DNA from: Planctomycetota bacterium
GTDB lineage: Bacteria; Planctomycetota; Phycisphaerae; WQYP01
NCBI GenBank assembly: GCA_021852245.1
Contig: JAJZNY010000450.1
Coordinates: 1-11,518, forward strand
Direction: 5' to 3'
DNA: 11,518 nt
Position numbers and translations under genes: made by a program. Positions 1 through 6,880 of the stretch are shown here, piece by piece; within the stretch, counting starts at the first letter, position 1, and each line of letters begins with the position of its first letter. The notes under the pieces are model-generated. The model worked only from the letters and a program-made list of their open reading frames with translations, was not told the origin of the DNA and did not search any database.

Positions 1-1064
1 CCGGTGTCGTGCAGCTTTTCATGCTCGGCGTCTCAGCGCATCGCTGCGGCCTGCGGTGGGGGAGTATCACGTTTGCATCGCCGGCTGTCCGATCTCTCAT
101 CCGCCGCATGGGGGTGATGATTGTCGGATTTTCCGCCGTGCAGATTAATACTTTTCTGGATTCGCAGATCGCGTGGTGGTTTTCTCCCGACGGGCACAAC
201 GGCGCGCGGACGGTGCATGTCGGGTCGTGGCAAATTCATCTGCCGATGCTCGCCGGGGCGCTGGGCAAGCTCTCGGTGGCCCAGCGGATTTACATGCTGC
301 CGGTGGGTGTTTTCGGCGTCGCGATTGCCACTGCCATTTTTCCGAGGCTCTCCAAGCTTGCGGCGGAATCAAATGTGGATGAACTCAAGGATGTGCTGCG
401 GCGGGCGTTCAGGCGCGGACTTTTTCTGAGTCTGCCCGCCACCGTCGGCATGATCCTCATCGCCCACAAATTAATATCCGCGATTTATCTCGGTGGCCAT
501 GTTTCCCAGGCGGATGTCAACCGGGCCACCCATGCGGCGCGATGGTTCTGCGCGGGGATCTGGGCTTTTGAGCTGCAGATGATCCTGATCCGCGTGTTTT
601 ACGCCTTTCATGATTCGCACACTCCCATGAAAGTAGCGGTGGCGGCTGTGGTATTGAACTTGATTCTGAATCTGCTGCTGATCTGGCCGCTGGGTGTGGC
701 CGGCATTGCCGCGAGTACCACGGCGTCGGCCATCTTTCAGTGTGTTCTGCTGGCGTGGCTGCTGCGGCGGCGGATCGGTCCGCTGCAGGTGGGGCAGATG
801 GGGGGCATGCTGGTGCGCGTTGCCGGTGCGGTGATCGCCATGGCGGCTTCGGCAATGGCGGCCGATTGGGCGTGCGATCACTGGGTGCGGATTGCATCTC
901 ATCCGATCGTTGGCAATATCATCGGTCTGGCGGTGATGGTCGCGGTCGCCGCCGCCGTCTACGGTCTCTGTGCCCGCTGGCTCAGCATTCCTGAACTGGC
1001 GCACGCCCCGATCATCGGGCGACTTTCGCGGAAACGCAGCGGAAAAGATAACGCGGCGGGATGA
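1..1064 (+). CDS. murJ: MurJ/MviN-type lipid II flippase, 5'-truncated by the window edge
   Basis: Integral membrane protein of the MurJ (MviN) branch of the MOP exporter superfamily, which flips lipid II across the inner membrane for peptidoglycan synthesis. The frame is open from base 3 with no stop, so the GTG at 9 is an internal Val codon and the real start lies upstream. About 353 residues are visible against roughly 510-530 in complete homologues. The diagnostic part is the stretch AQRIYMLPVGVFGVAIATA followed by IFPRLSKLAAES, the family signature at the junction of the two halves. Further hydrophobic helices follow, with a Lys/Arg-rich tail ending at TGA 1062-1064. Before the signature there is an extra loop of about 30 residues (SPDGHNGARTVHVGSWQ region) that is absent from E. 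coli MurJ as I recall it. Family assignment is confident; the exact substrate is inferred from the family. Confidence 0.9.
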   Translation, partial: GVVQLFMLGVSAHRCGLRWGSITFASPAVRSLIRRMGVMIVGFSAVQINTFLDSQIAWWFSPDGHNGARTVHVGSWQIHLPMLAGALGKLSVAQRIYMLPVGVFGVAIATAIFPRLSKLAAESNVDELKDVLRRAFRRGLFLSLPATVGMILIAHKLISAIYLGGHVSQADVNRATHAARWFCAGIWAFELQMILIRVFYAFHDSHTPMKVAVAAVVLNLILNLLLIWPLGVAGIAASTTASAIFQCVLLAWLLRRRIGPLQVGQMGGMLVRVAGAVIAMAASAMAADWACDHWVRIASHPIVGNIIGLAVMVAVAAAVYGLCARWLSIPELAHAPIIGRLSRKRSGKDNAAG

Positions 1065-1111
1065 GGCAGTCCGCGTCGTTGTGGATGCGGAGCATAACCG
1101 CCTTGCGGCGA

Positions 1112-1134
1112 ACCAGGTTCATGCGTAACCTGGT
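1112..1134 (+). promoter_or_regulatory. Perfect 8-bp inverted repeat next to the nuclease-helicase start
   Basis: ACCAGGTT (1112-1119), a 7-base spacer and AACCTGGT (1127-1134) form a perfect inverted repeat. It ends six bases before the ATG at 1141, and its last bases run into the purine-rich ribosome-binding stretch GGTGAGGAG (1132-1140). No T-run follows, so it is not a standard intrinsic terminator for murJ. As DNA it could be an operator; as RNA it would be a hairpin partly masking the ribosome-binding site. The repeat is directly visible; its role is inference. Confidence 0.5.
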
Positions 1135-1140
1135 GAGGAG

Positions 1141-3138
1141 ATGATACGCCAATACTACGACGATCGCATAGAACATTTTCTCCGCAGTACTGAGGATGAA
1201 ATCATTGGCAGGCTTGCTGGAAGGAGTGAATTTGCGATTACGGAATCCCAACGCGATGCATGGGAAGCAGAAATTGACCTGTTGAAAAGGGTATTGAGGC
1301 CGTTTCAGGGGCGGGGAAAAATCTACTTTGAATATTCAATTCCGCGTCTCGGGCGCCGAATTGATGTCGTGCTGCTTATTGAGCATGTATTGTTTGTTCT
1401 GGAATTCAAGATAAACGCCTCAGACTTTTCCCATGCAGCGATGGAGCAGGTCTGCGACTACGCATTGGATATTAAGAACTTTCACCAGACATCGCACAAC
1501 ATTGCCATTGTCCCGATCTTAATTGCAACTGGGGTGGCTCGTGCACCTCACCACGCTTTGGTGGTGGGGCGCGACGGTTTGTGCACGCCGGTCTGTGCGG
1601 GGAGTGAGGATCTGCGAGAGGCCATTGAGAACGTTCTGGCCGCCACCGCGGGTATCTCGCCATTTTATAAGCTCATTGACCCCAGCGCATGGGAGGCTGG
1701 CCGTTACAATCCAACGCCCACCATCGTTGAAGCGGCCCAGGCACTTTACGCGGGCCATGGCGTGACGGATATTTCGCGGAGCGATGCGGCGGCCACCAAT
1801 CTCTCTCAGACCAGCGAGCGAGTATCGAGGATTATTGCCGAGGCTCGCCAACATCGCTGCAAGGCGATCTGCCTGATTACGGGTGTTCCCGGAGCGGGTA
1901 AAACGCTGGTGGGGCTTGATATTGCCGCCAGGCACACCGACAGACAGGAAGCATTGCACAGCGTGTATCTTTCGGGCAACGGGCCGCTCGTCGATGTCTT
2001 GCGCGAGGCGCTGGCTCGCGACCAATGTCGGCGGGAAAGGGAAGCCGGTAGGAAGGTAAGCAAGGTGCGGGCGCGCAGCGAGGTTAAGCAGTTCATCCAG
2101 AATGTGCATCATTTTAGAGACGAATGTTTGCGCGACGCCCGCCCGCCGATTGAACACGTCGCGCTGTTTGATGAGGCTCAGCGGGCATGGAATCTTGAGC
2201 AGACACGATCCTTCATGCAACAGAAACGCAAACAGCCGGACTTTAATCAATCCGAGCCGGAGTTTCTGATCTCCTGCATGAATCGCCATCCGGACTGGGC
2301 CGTGGTGGTGTGTCTCATCGGCGGCGGCCAGGAAATCAACACGGGCGAGGCTGGTATTGCAGAGTGGCTCAGCGCTCTGCTGCATCGATTCCGGGATTGG
2401 CGGGTGTATCTTTCGTCCCGGTTAGGGGGCAGTGAATACGCCGGAGGCGAAACTCTGAACGCGTTGTTGCAGCAGCGGAGGGTGCGGACATTCGATGACC
2501 TGCACCTCGCCGTATCCATGCGATCATTCCGGGCGGAAAATCTCTCGCTCTTAGTCCGGCAGCTTTTAGATTTAGACGAAGCAGGTGCAAGGGCAACCTA
2601 TTTATCGCTGGCGGACCGGTACCCGATCAGGATTTGCCGCAATTTGGCAGTAGCCAAACGGTGGATTCGCCAGCAAGCAAGGGGTTCCGAGCGGTACGGC
2701 CTGCTTGCATCGTCGCGAGCGCTGCGCCTCAAACCCGAAGCGATCGACATTCGCACTGCGGTGGACCCGGTCCAATGGTTCCTCAATGATCGGCGCGATA
2801 TCCGGTCGAGCTATTACCTTGAGGATGCGGCAACCGAGTATAAGACACAGGGGCTTGAACTCGATTGGACGTGCGTGGCATGGGACGCCGACTTTCGCCG
2901 GGCTGGTGACCGTTGGGACCACTACTATTTCCGTGGCAAGGAGTGGGCGCAAATTCGTAAGCCTGAACGCCAACGGTATCAAAAAAATGCCTACCGGGTG
3001 CTGCTCACACGTGCTCGTCAAGGAATGGTGATTGTGGTGCCCGCCGGTGATCCCGAAGACCCCACACGCCTGCCAGATTTCTACGATGCGACTTACGAAT
3101 ACCTTAAAAGTCTGGGCTTTCCCGAGATCACCCAGTAG
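1141..3138 (+). CDS. PD-(D/E)XK-like nuclease fused to DUF2075 / Schlafen group 3-type SF1 helicase
   Basis: A 665-residue protein whose helicase core matches the DUF2075 (Schlafen group 3 DNA/RNA helicase) family. Walker A is GVPGAGKT (residues 248-255), Walker B DEAQ (344-347), a motif III-like GGGQEI (394-399), motif IV-like SMRSF (459-463), motif V-like TEYKTQGLELDW (565-576) and motif VI-like NAYRVLLTRAR (616-626). All key residues are present, so the ATPase looks active. The N-terminal part has RRIDVVLL followed by LEFK, giving D75 and E88-x-K90, the spacing of a PD-(D/E)XK nuclease core. The ATG at 1141 is the first start after an in-frame TAA at 1126 and sits directly behind GGTGAGGAG, closer than the usual spacing. 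A murJ gene lies 76 bp upstream and a GNAT gene 114 bp downstream. The biological role is unknown; action on DNA or RNA in defence or repair is inference. Confidence 0.85.
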   Translation: MIRQYYDDRIEHFLRSTEDEIIGRLAGRSEFAITESQRDAWEAEIDLLKRVLRPFQGRGKIYFEYSIPRLGRRIDVVLLIEHVLFVLEFKINASDFSHAAMEQVCDYALDIKNFHQTSHNIAIVPILIATGVARAPHHALVVGRDGLCTPVCAGSEDLREAIENVLAATAGISPFYKLIDPSAWEAGRYNPTPTIVEAAQALYAGHGVTDISRSDAAATNLSQTSERVSRIIAEARQHRCKAICLITGVPGAGKTLVGLDIAARHTDRQEALHSVYLSGNGPLVDVLREALARDQCRREREAGRKVSKVRARSEVKQFIQNVHHFRDECLRDARPPIEHVALFDEAQRAWNLEQTRSFMQQKRKQPDFNQSEPEFLISCMNRHPDWAVVVCLIGGGQEINTGEAGIAEWLSALLHRFRDWRVYLSSRLGGSEYAGGETLNALLQQRRVRTFDDLHLAVSMRSFRAENLSLLVRQLLDLDEAGARATYLSLADRYPIRICRNLAVAKRWIRQQARGSERYGLLASSRALRLKPEAIDIRTAVDPVQWFLNDRRDIRSSYYLEDAATEYKTQGLELDWTCVAWDADFRRAGDRWDHYYFRGKEWAQIRKPERQRYQKNAYRVLLTRARQGMVIVVPAGDPEDPTRLPDFYDATYEYLKSLGFPEITQ

Positions 3139-3252
3139 CCTGAAATTACTTTCTATGTTCACGAACACGGGCCTCCTCGGCGCGGTCGTCGGTTGAGCGT
3201 TGGCCGTGCCGCGGCGACCGGGCGAGGCTCGAAACGCAGGGTAAAATAGGGC
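3139..3252. other. Intergenic spacer with nested inverted repeats
   Basis: The spacer between the nuclease-helicase and GNAT genes holds two nested complementary pairs: GCCTC (3171-3175) with GAGGC (3224-3228), and CGGTCG (3183-3188) with CGACCG (3215-3220). Folded, they would give an interrupted stem around a 26-base central region. No T-run follows, so termination is possible but not shown. No small gene was seen. Confidence 0.35.
3242..3247 (+). promoter_or_regulatory. TAAAAT, possible -10 element for a leaderless GNAT transcript
   Basis: TAAAAT differs from the TATAAT consensus at one position and lies only five bases before the ATG at 3253. A transcription start at the usual distance would fall on or beside the A of the ATG, implying a leaderless mRNA. 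This fits the lack of a convincing ribosome-binding site upstream. No good -35 hexamer is visible at the expected place (3219-3224). Confidence 0.35.
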
Positions 3253-3738
3253 ATGAACATTACGGTCGAAAGAGTTCAGTTGGATCAGGTGGCCGCGCTG
3301 GTGGACCTGTTTCTGCTCGTGGAACGCCAGCACGAAACGTATTGGCCGCTGCGGTGGAAACTGCGCGACGATATCAGTGAACGCTATACCCGCTGGATAT
3401 CGGGCAACCTGGAAAAGCCGGATTGGTTGTTCGCCGTCGCACGAGCGCAGCAGCGTGTGATCGGAGGCGTCGCCGTCGGGATCATGACGGAAATTCCCAT
3501 TTATATTTATGACCGATACGCATTTATCCACGATCTGGCGGTGGCTGCCGATCATCGACGGCAGGGGGTAGCCACGCGGTTGGTGCAATTTGCAACGGAT
3601 TGGGCCGCAGGCAACGGCGTGAATCAACTGCGGCTGATGGCCGCCGAACCCAATGCCGCGGCGCGGGGATTATTTTCTCATTTGGGTTTCCGCTGCACGT
3701 ACCATGAAATGGTGCTGCCAATCACCAAGTCGGGGTGA
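3253..3738 (+). CDS. GNAT-family N-acetyltransferase
   Basis: A 161-residue single-domain protein of the GCN5-related N-acetyltransferase fold, which moves an acetyl group from acetyl-CoA to an amine. Motif A is clear: the beta-4 strand FIHDLAV (residues 91-97) is followed by the pyrophosphate-binding loop RRQGVA (102-107) and helix TRLVQFATDWA. Motif B is represented by the NAAARGLFSHLGF stretch (134-146) typical of the family C-terminus. Length is normal for a stand-alone GNAT. The substrate cannot be read from sequence; it could be a small molecule, a protein N-terminus or an antibiotic. The start at 3253 is preceded by a TAAAAT box rather than a Shine-Dalgarno sequence. It lies downstream of the nuclease-helicase in the same direction and converges on the PEP-CTERM gene. 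A functional link to the helicase is possible but unsupported. Confidence 0.85.
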   Translation: MNITVERVQLDQVAALVDLFLLVERQHETYWPLRWKLRDDISERYTRWISGNLEKPDWLFAVARAQQRVIGGVAVGIMTEIPIYIYDRYAFIHDLAVAADHRRQGVATRLVQFATDWAAGNGVNQLRLMAAEPNAAARGLFSHLGFRCTYHEMVLPITKSG

Positions 3739-3761
3739 GTAGTGTCAGCTCGTTGGGCAGA

Positions 3762-3780
3762 GCGTGCACGCGGAATCCGC
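3762..3780. repeat. Two overlapping palindromes in the convergent spacer
   Basis: The 94-bp gap between the convergent GNAT and PEP-CTERM genes contains GCGTGCACGC (3762-3771), a perfect 10-bp palindrome, overlapping GCGGAATCCGC (3770-3780), symmetric around a central A. A third palindrome, CATGCATG, lies at 3810-3817. They may act as a bidirectional transcription end without T-runs; this is inference. Confidence 0.35.
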
Positions 3781-3832
3781 AGGCCACGGAGCGCCGGCCG
3801 CTGTACGATCATGCATGGGTATGGAAATGAGA

Positions 3833-4906
3833 TCAGCTCACGCGGCCGACTCGCCTTCGCCGCAGCGTAACCCACATTCCGCAAAGCAGGGCGGCGGAGA
3901 GTGCAAGAGATGACGGCTCCGGTGTTGCCGCGTCATAACCGATGGCCTGAAGCGCAATGCCTTCAGGCGATGTAAGACTTACGCTCGCGGATCCCAGCGA
4001 GGAAGAGGTGAACGCCAATTGCACGTAATTGCCGGTTGTGCCTTCACTGCCCCAATCTCCAAAGTCGCCGCCCGACTGGCCGCCGGTGCCCGGGTTCTGA
4101 TTGAAATTGACGATGTTCGTTTTTCCGCCGTCAATGGAAAAGTAAGAAGTTGCCGATGGGCTGTTGGTATAGCTTGGAATGCCGGCTCCGGAATAGCGGA
4201 ATAAATCCATGGGTCCGTAATTAGCTGGTGTCGTTGTCGTCGAAGAGCTATTGAGCGTCGATCCGGCCCCGCCGATGCCCAGCACCTCATCCACCTCATG
4301 CTGAATCACTCGACCGGCACTGTATGGGCCGTTTCCGCCGAAACCGATGAGTTTTGCAGCATTTAACGTAATCACGCCATCGTAGGTTCCGGTGCTGGTT
4401 ATGTTACCGGCGGCGTCCAGACTGCCCGTGTAGCTGGAATCGCCGCTGATGGCTCGCATATCGGCACTGGGGACAAAAAGGTGAGTCGAGGTATTGCTGT
4501 CGTTGCCGTAAATTAAATTGTTGTACGCCGTCTGCTCAATCGCGTTGTTATTGTTGCTGGCATTGGTGTCCATGTAGCCTGTGTACTTAGCATAGGTTGG
4601 TGAATAGCCCGTAAATTCGCTATGCCCCAGATAAGACGCGGTAGAATTGGTGGCTGTGATGGTAAAGGCAATCTGTATATTAATTTGATTGGTGAAATTC
4701 TGATCGTAAAAACTCAGGGCGCTGTTGATATCACCCTCGATGGTCTGCGCATTCGTGCTGCCGGTAATTGTCCCTTCGAATGTCGGGGTAATGGTCATGG
4801 CGTGCGCAACGCCGCCTGCAGCCACGATGGATCCGATTGCGACGATGCATGCGCCCGCCAGGCGTGAAGCGGCTGATGATCGACCGATACCACGAAAACT
4901 TCTCAT
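3833..4906 (-). CDS. Secreted PEP-CTERM protein, putative HExxE metalloprotease (NF038122-like)
   Basis: A 357-residue exported protein. Residues 1-36 form a signal peptide: basic start, hydrophobic core GACIVAIGSIVAAGG, and AHA before the probable cleavage site. The C-terminus is a PEP-CTERM sorting signal: PEP at 329-331, a hydrophobic segment at about 334-347, then RRRR (349-352). Exosortase normally recognises and removes this tail. The middle carries RVIQHEVDEVLG (H203, E204, E207), an HExxE zinc-site-like motif. The later DLFRYSG, YFSIDGG and GDFGDWG segments resemble, from memory, the NF038122 family of PEP-CTERM metalloproteases. The mature part is rich in Ser, Thr, Gly and Asn, typical of surface proteins. 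The ATG at 4906 is preferred over upstream starts at 4957 and 4924/4921 because it gives a proper signal peptide and has GGGGG about eight bases upstream. Catalytic activity is inferred. Confidence 0.8.
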   Translation of the reverse strand: MRSFRGIGRSSAASRLAGACIVAIGSIVAAGGVAHAMTITPTFEGTITGSTNAQTIEGDINSALSFYDQNFTNQINIQIAFTITATNSTASYLGHSEFTGYSPTYAKYTGYMDTNASNNNNAIEQTAYNNLIYGNDSNTSTHLFVPSADMRAISGDSSYTGSLDAAGNITSTGTYDGVITLNAAKLIGFGGNGPYSAGRVIQHEVDEVLGIGGAGSTLNSSSTTTTPANYGPMDLFRYSGAGIPSYTNSPSATSYFSIDGGKTNIVNFNQNPGTGGQSGGDFGDWGSEGTTGNYVQLAFTSSSLGSASVSLTSPEGIALQAIGYDAATPEPSSLALSAALLCGMWVTLRRRRVGRVS

Positions 4907-4926
4907 GACATTTACCCCCATCATCC

Positions 4927-4940
4927 GAACAGTCCTGTTC
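4927..4940. promoter_or_regulatory. GAACAGTCCTGTTC palindrome in the PEP-CTERM gene leader
   Basis: The arms GAACAG and CTGTTC are perfect complements separated by two bases. The site lies about 12-25 bases after the predicted transcription start and about 20 bases before the chosen ATG. Its two-base centre makes an RNA hairpin poor, so a binding site for a dimeric regulator is more likely. The function is inferred. Confidence 0.4.
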
Positions 4941-4958
4941 CTGAATCGAAACAACATT

Positions 4959-4987
4959 AATATGACAACTCGCTACACCCGAGTCAA
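4959..4987 (-). promoter_or_regulatory. Sigma-70-type promoter for the PEP-CTERM gene
   Basis: Read on the minus strand, TTGACT (4987-4982) is followed after exactly 17 bases by CATATT (4964-4959). That is five of six matches to the -35 and four of six to the -10 consensus. The predicted transcript would start near 4952 and carry a leader of about 45 bases before the ATG at 4906. This also argues against translation from the upstream ATG at 4957. Confidence 0.55.
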
Positions 4988-5270
4988 GAGAATTGTGCAC
5001 GATTCGCGATTGCGTGTTTGGAGAGCCGGTTGAGGTGAATGGACGCTTGGGTAATCCAGCATCTGAGAAAGCAACCTTGCCGGGCGACCGGGAAGCCGAG
5101 TCTTCGCGGTTGGAAACAAGGGGTTATGAGCTGCGAAGCCTATGACGCCGCATCAAATGAGATATGTTGAATCATCTCGCAACCTGCAAACCCGGGCAGA
5201 CAGAGACGCCACAATGCCGGATCAGAACAATTCGGCACCACGCCATCCACGTTTGCGTGGCTATTCAGGC

Positions 5271-5286
5271 ATCCCCAAGGGGGGAT
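5271..5286 (-). terminator. Hairpin overlapping the metK stop codon, possible terminator
   Basis: ATCCCC and GGGGAT form a perfect 6-bp stem around a 4-base loop. The stem begins on the last base of the metK TAA stop (5286-5288, minus strand). It is GC-rich and well placed to end or protect the metK transcript, but no T-run follows, so it is not a classic intrinsic terminator. Confidence 0.35.
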
Positions 5287-6533
5287 TAGACCGCGACGAC
5301 CGTCTTCTTGCCGCCGGTAACCCCGGCGAGTTTGGCCAGTTCAGCGGCCTTGTCGGTGCGTTCCCAGGTAAATTCAGGCAGTTCGCGGCCGAAGTGGCCG
5401 TGGCGGGCCGTCGCCAGATAGATCGGCCGCAGCAGATCCAGCTGGCGGATGATATCGCGCGGTCGAAGGGCGAATATCTTTCGCACCAATTCCTCGATGA
5501 GTTGTTCGCTGACCACGGCCGTGCCTTCGGTATCCACGAGCACGCTGACCGGATCGGCAACACCGATGGCATATCCGAGCTGGACTTCACAGGCGGTTGC
5601 CAAACCGGCCGCGACGATATTCTTGGCCACATAGCGTGCCATATAGCTGGCCGAGCGATCCACTTTTGAAGGGTCTTTGCCGGAAAAGGCGCCGCCGCCG
5701 TGACAACCGCGGCCGCCGTAGGTATCCACGATGATTTTTCTGCCCGTGAGCCCGGAATCGCCATGCGGGCCGCCGATGAGGAATTTACCCGTGGGATTGA
5801 TGTGGAAGATGATCTGGTCGTTCCAGAGTTCAGGGCACTGCGCCATGATGACCGGATGTATTATTTTATCAATAATTTCGCGTCGGGCACCGTCGGAAAA
5901 TGAATCGGTTCTGGCATCGACCACCTCCGCGGTGTGCTGCGTGGAAAGCACGACGGTATGAATCCGTGCCGGACGGTTATCGTGATATTCCACCGTCACC
6001 TGGCTTTTGGCGTCGGGGCGCAGCCAGGGGAGTTTTTTGTGCTGCCGCAGTTCCGCCTGCCGTTCAACGAGCCGATGGCTCAGATAGATCGGCAGCGGCA
6101 TGAGGGTGGTGGTTTCGTTGCAGGCAAAGCCGAACATGATCCCCTGATCGCCGGCCCCCTGCTCGTGCGATTCGGAATGATTCACCCCACGGGCGATATC
6201 CATCGATTGGCCATGAAGTGCGCGTACCACGGCACAGGAACGGTAATCAAAGCCGGTTTCCGGATCGTCATAACCGATGTCGGCAATGGTCCGGCGAGCC
6301 GTCTCTTCGGCATTGTTCAGGGCTTTGATGCCGGCATCGTTGTGAACGGTCACTTCCCCGGCAATGACCACCAGCCCGGTCGTCACCAGCGTTTCGCAGG
6401 CCACGCGGGCCGTGGGATCGGCTCGCAGAAGGGAATCGAGAATCGCATCTGAAATCTGATCGGACACTTTGTCCGGATGGCCCATGCTGACCGATTCACT
6501 GGTGAAAAGATGTTTGGTTCTTCCGTTTGGCAT
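5286..6533 (-). CDS. metK: S-adenosylmethionine synthetase (methionine adenosyltransferase)
   Basis: Makes S-adenosylmethionine from ATP and methionine in the cytoplasm. It is 415 residues from the chosen start, slightly longer than E. coli MetK (about 384). The N-terminal active-site segment is [13 protein letters not shown] (E13, H19, D21, K22). The first family signature is [12 protein letters not shown] (residues 126-137) and the second, phosphate-binding, signature is [16 protein letters not shown] (279-294). No key residue is missing. The start at 6533 is chosen because the family begins just before HLFTSESVS and AGGGAG lies about ten bases upstream. The frame stays open for 42 more codons to an ATG at 6659, but a plausible promoter lies inside that stretch. 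The gene is divergent from the 1136-residue membrane protein gene; no methyl-cycle gene such as ahcY is adjacent on either side. Confidence 0.97.
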   Translation of the reverse strand: MPNGRTKHLFTSESVSMGHPDKVSDQISDAILDSLLRADPTARVACETLVTTGLVVIAGEVTVHNDAGIKALNNAEETARRTIADIGYDDPETGFDYRSCAVVRALHGQSMDIARGVNHSESHEQGAGDQGIMFGFACNETTTLMPLPIYLSHRLVERQAELRQHKKLPWLRPDAKSQVTVEYHDNRPARIHTVVLSTQHTAEVVDARTDSFSDGARREIIDKIIHPVIMAQCPELWNDQIIFHINPTGKFLIGGPHGDSGLTGRKIIVDTYGGRGCHGGGAFSGKDPSKVDRSASYMARYVAKNIVAAGLATACEVQLGYAIGVADPVSVLVDTEGTAVVSEQLIEELVRKIFALRPRDIIRQLDLLRPIYLATARHGHFGRELPEFTWERTDKAAELAKLAGVTGGKKTVVAV

Positions 6534-6612
6534 CTTATGCAGACTCCCTGAAATATTTTCCGTTTTCACGCCGAGCACGGTAGCTGCCGCTCTCCATACC
6601 CGCAAACCCAAA

Positions 6613-6641
6613 AGGATAACCGTAATGGCCCCGAGCGGCAA
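6613..6641 (-). promoter_or_regulatory. Candidate metK promoter
   Basis: On the minus strand TTGCCG (6641-6636) and TATCCT (6618-6613) are spaced by 17 bases, each matching four of six consensus positions. The predicted start near 6606 would give a leader of about 70 bases before the metK ATG at 6533 and would exclude the upstream ATG at 6659. The match is moderate and may be chance. Confidence 0.35.
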
Positions 6642-6826
6642 AACTTTCCGACTATTCATGTATGCGAAATAATCGGTATGTGTTGACGGAAATCCGATGG
6701 GTCAAGGGCTGCCGTCACCAAAATCGTTCTACCGCACCTGCCCCCAGATGCACTTCTGATCCGCCCCAATCGGACGATGATGGGCGTCCACTTCCGCTTG
6801 CGGCAACAACCGCTGCCGCGGCGCGT

Positions 6827-6832
6827 TATACT
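6827..6832 (+). promoter_or_regulatory. TATACT, possible -10 element of the large membrane protein gene
   Basis: TATACT matches five of six bases of the -10 consensus and lies 48 bases before the ATG at 6881. No good -35 hexamer stands at the right distance; TTGCGG at 6798-6803 is spaced by 23 bases. If real, transcription begins near 6839, after the ATG at 6662, which supports the downstream start codon. Confidence 0.3.
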
Positions 6833-6880
6833 CATGGCGAGCGTTACTTGGTGGGAAACGCATTTGCGGGGCCAGTTGTC

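Larger units (their letters stand above)
4907..5285. other. 379-bp non-coding gap between metK and the PEP-CTERM gene
   Basis: The gap holds the PEP-CTERM promoter and leader palindrome at its left end and a hairpin next to the metK stop at its right end. A second small inverted repeat, CCACG/CGTGG with a TTTG loop, lies at 5247-5260. In the remaining part, about 4990-5245, I see no convincing gene, tRNA or known riboswitch. A forward open frame from 5142 is antisense to metK and is not supported. Confidence 0.5.
6534..6880. other. 347-bp divergent control region between metK and the large membrane protein gene
   Basis: This gap separates the chosen start codons of two divergent genes. It contains a candidate metK promoter (6613-6641, minus) and a TATACT box (6827-6832, plus) for the membrane protein gene. 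Both flanking frames are open across part of it, but these extensions lack family similarity or a good ribosome-binding site. I saw no recognisable SAM or SAH riboswitch ahead of metK. Confidence 0.5.

Noticed and set aside
1519..2385. Minus-strand open frame of 288 codons inside the nuclease-helicase gene
   Set aside because: The plus strand encodes the Walker A and B motifs here; the reverse product has no recognisable domain.
2602..3627. Long minus-strand open frame of 341 codons across the helicase 3' end and the GNAT gene
   Set aside because: It spans two well-supported plus-strand genes and their spacer and shows no recognisable family motif; it is an antisense shadow.
5142..5669. Plus-strand open frame of 175 codons overlapping the metK 3' end
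   Set aside because: Mostly antisense to conserved metK codons, with no ribosome-binding site or family similarity seen.
5934..6452. Plus-strand open frame of 172 codons inside metK
   Set aside because: Entirely antisense to conserved metK codons, including the first family signature.
6534..6612. SAM or SAH riboswitch in the metK leader
   Set aside because: I could not find the conserved core or pairing pattern of a known class in the leader; absence is by eye only.
6662..6880. 73-codon upstream extension of the large membrane protein
   Set aside because: The encoded segment has no family character, and the TATACT box inside it would place transcription start after the ATG at 6662.
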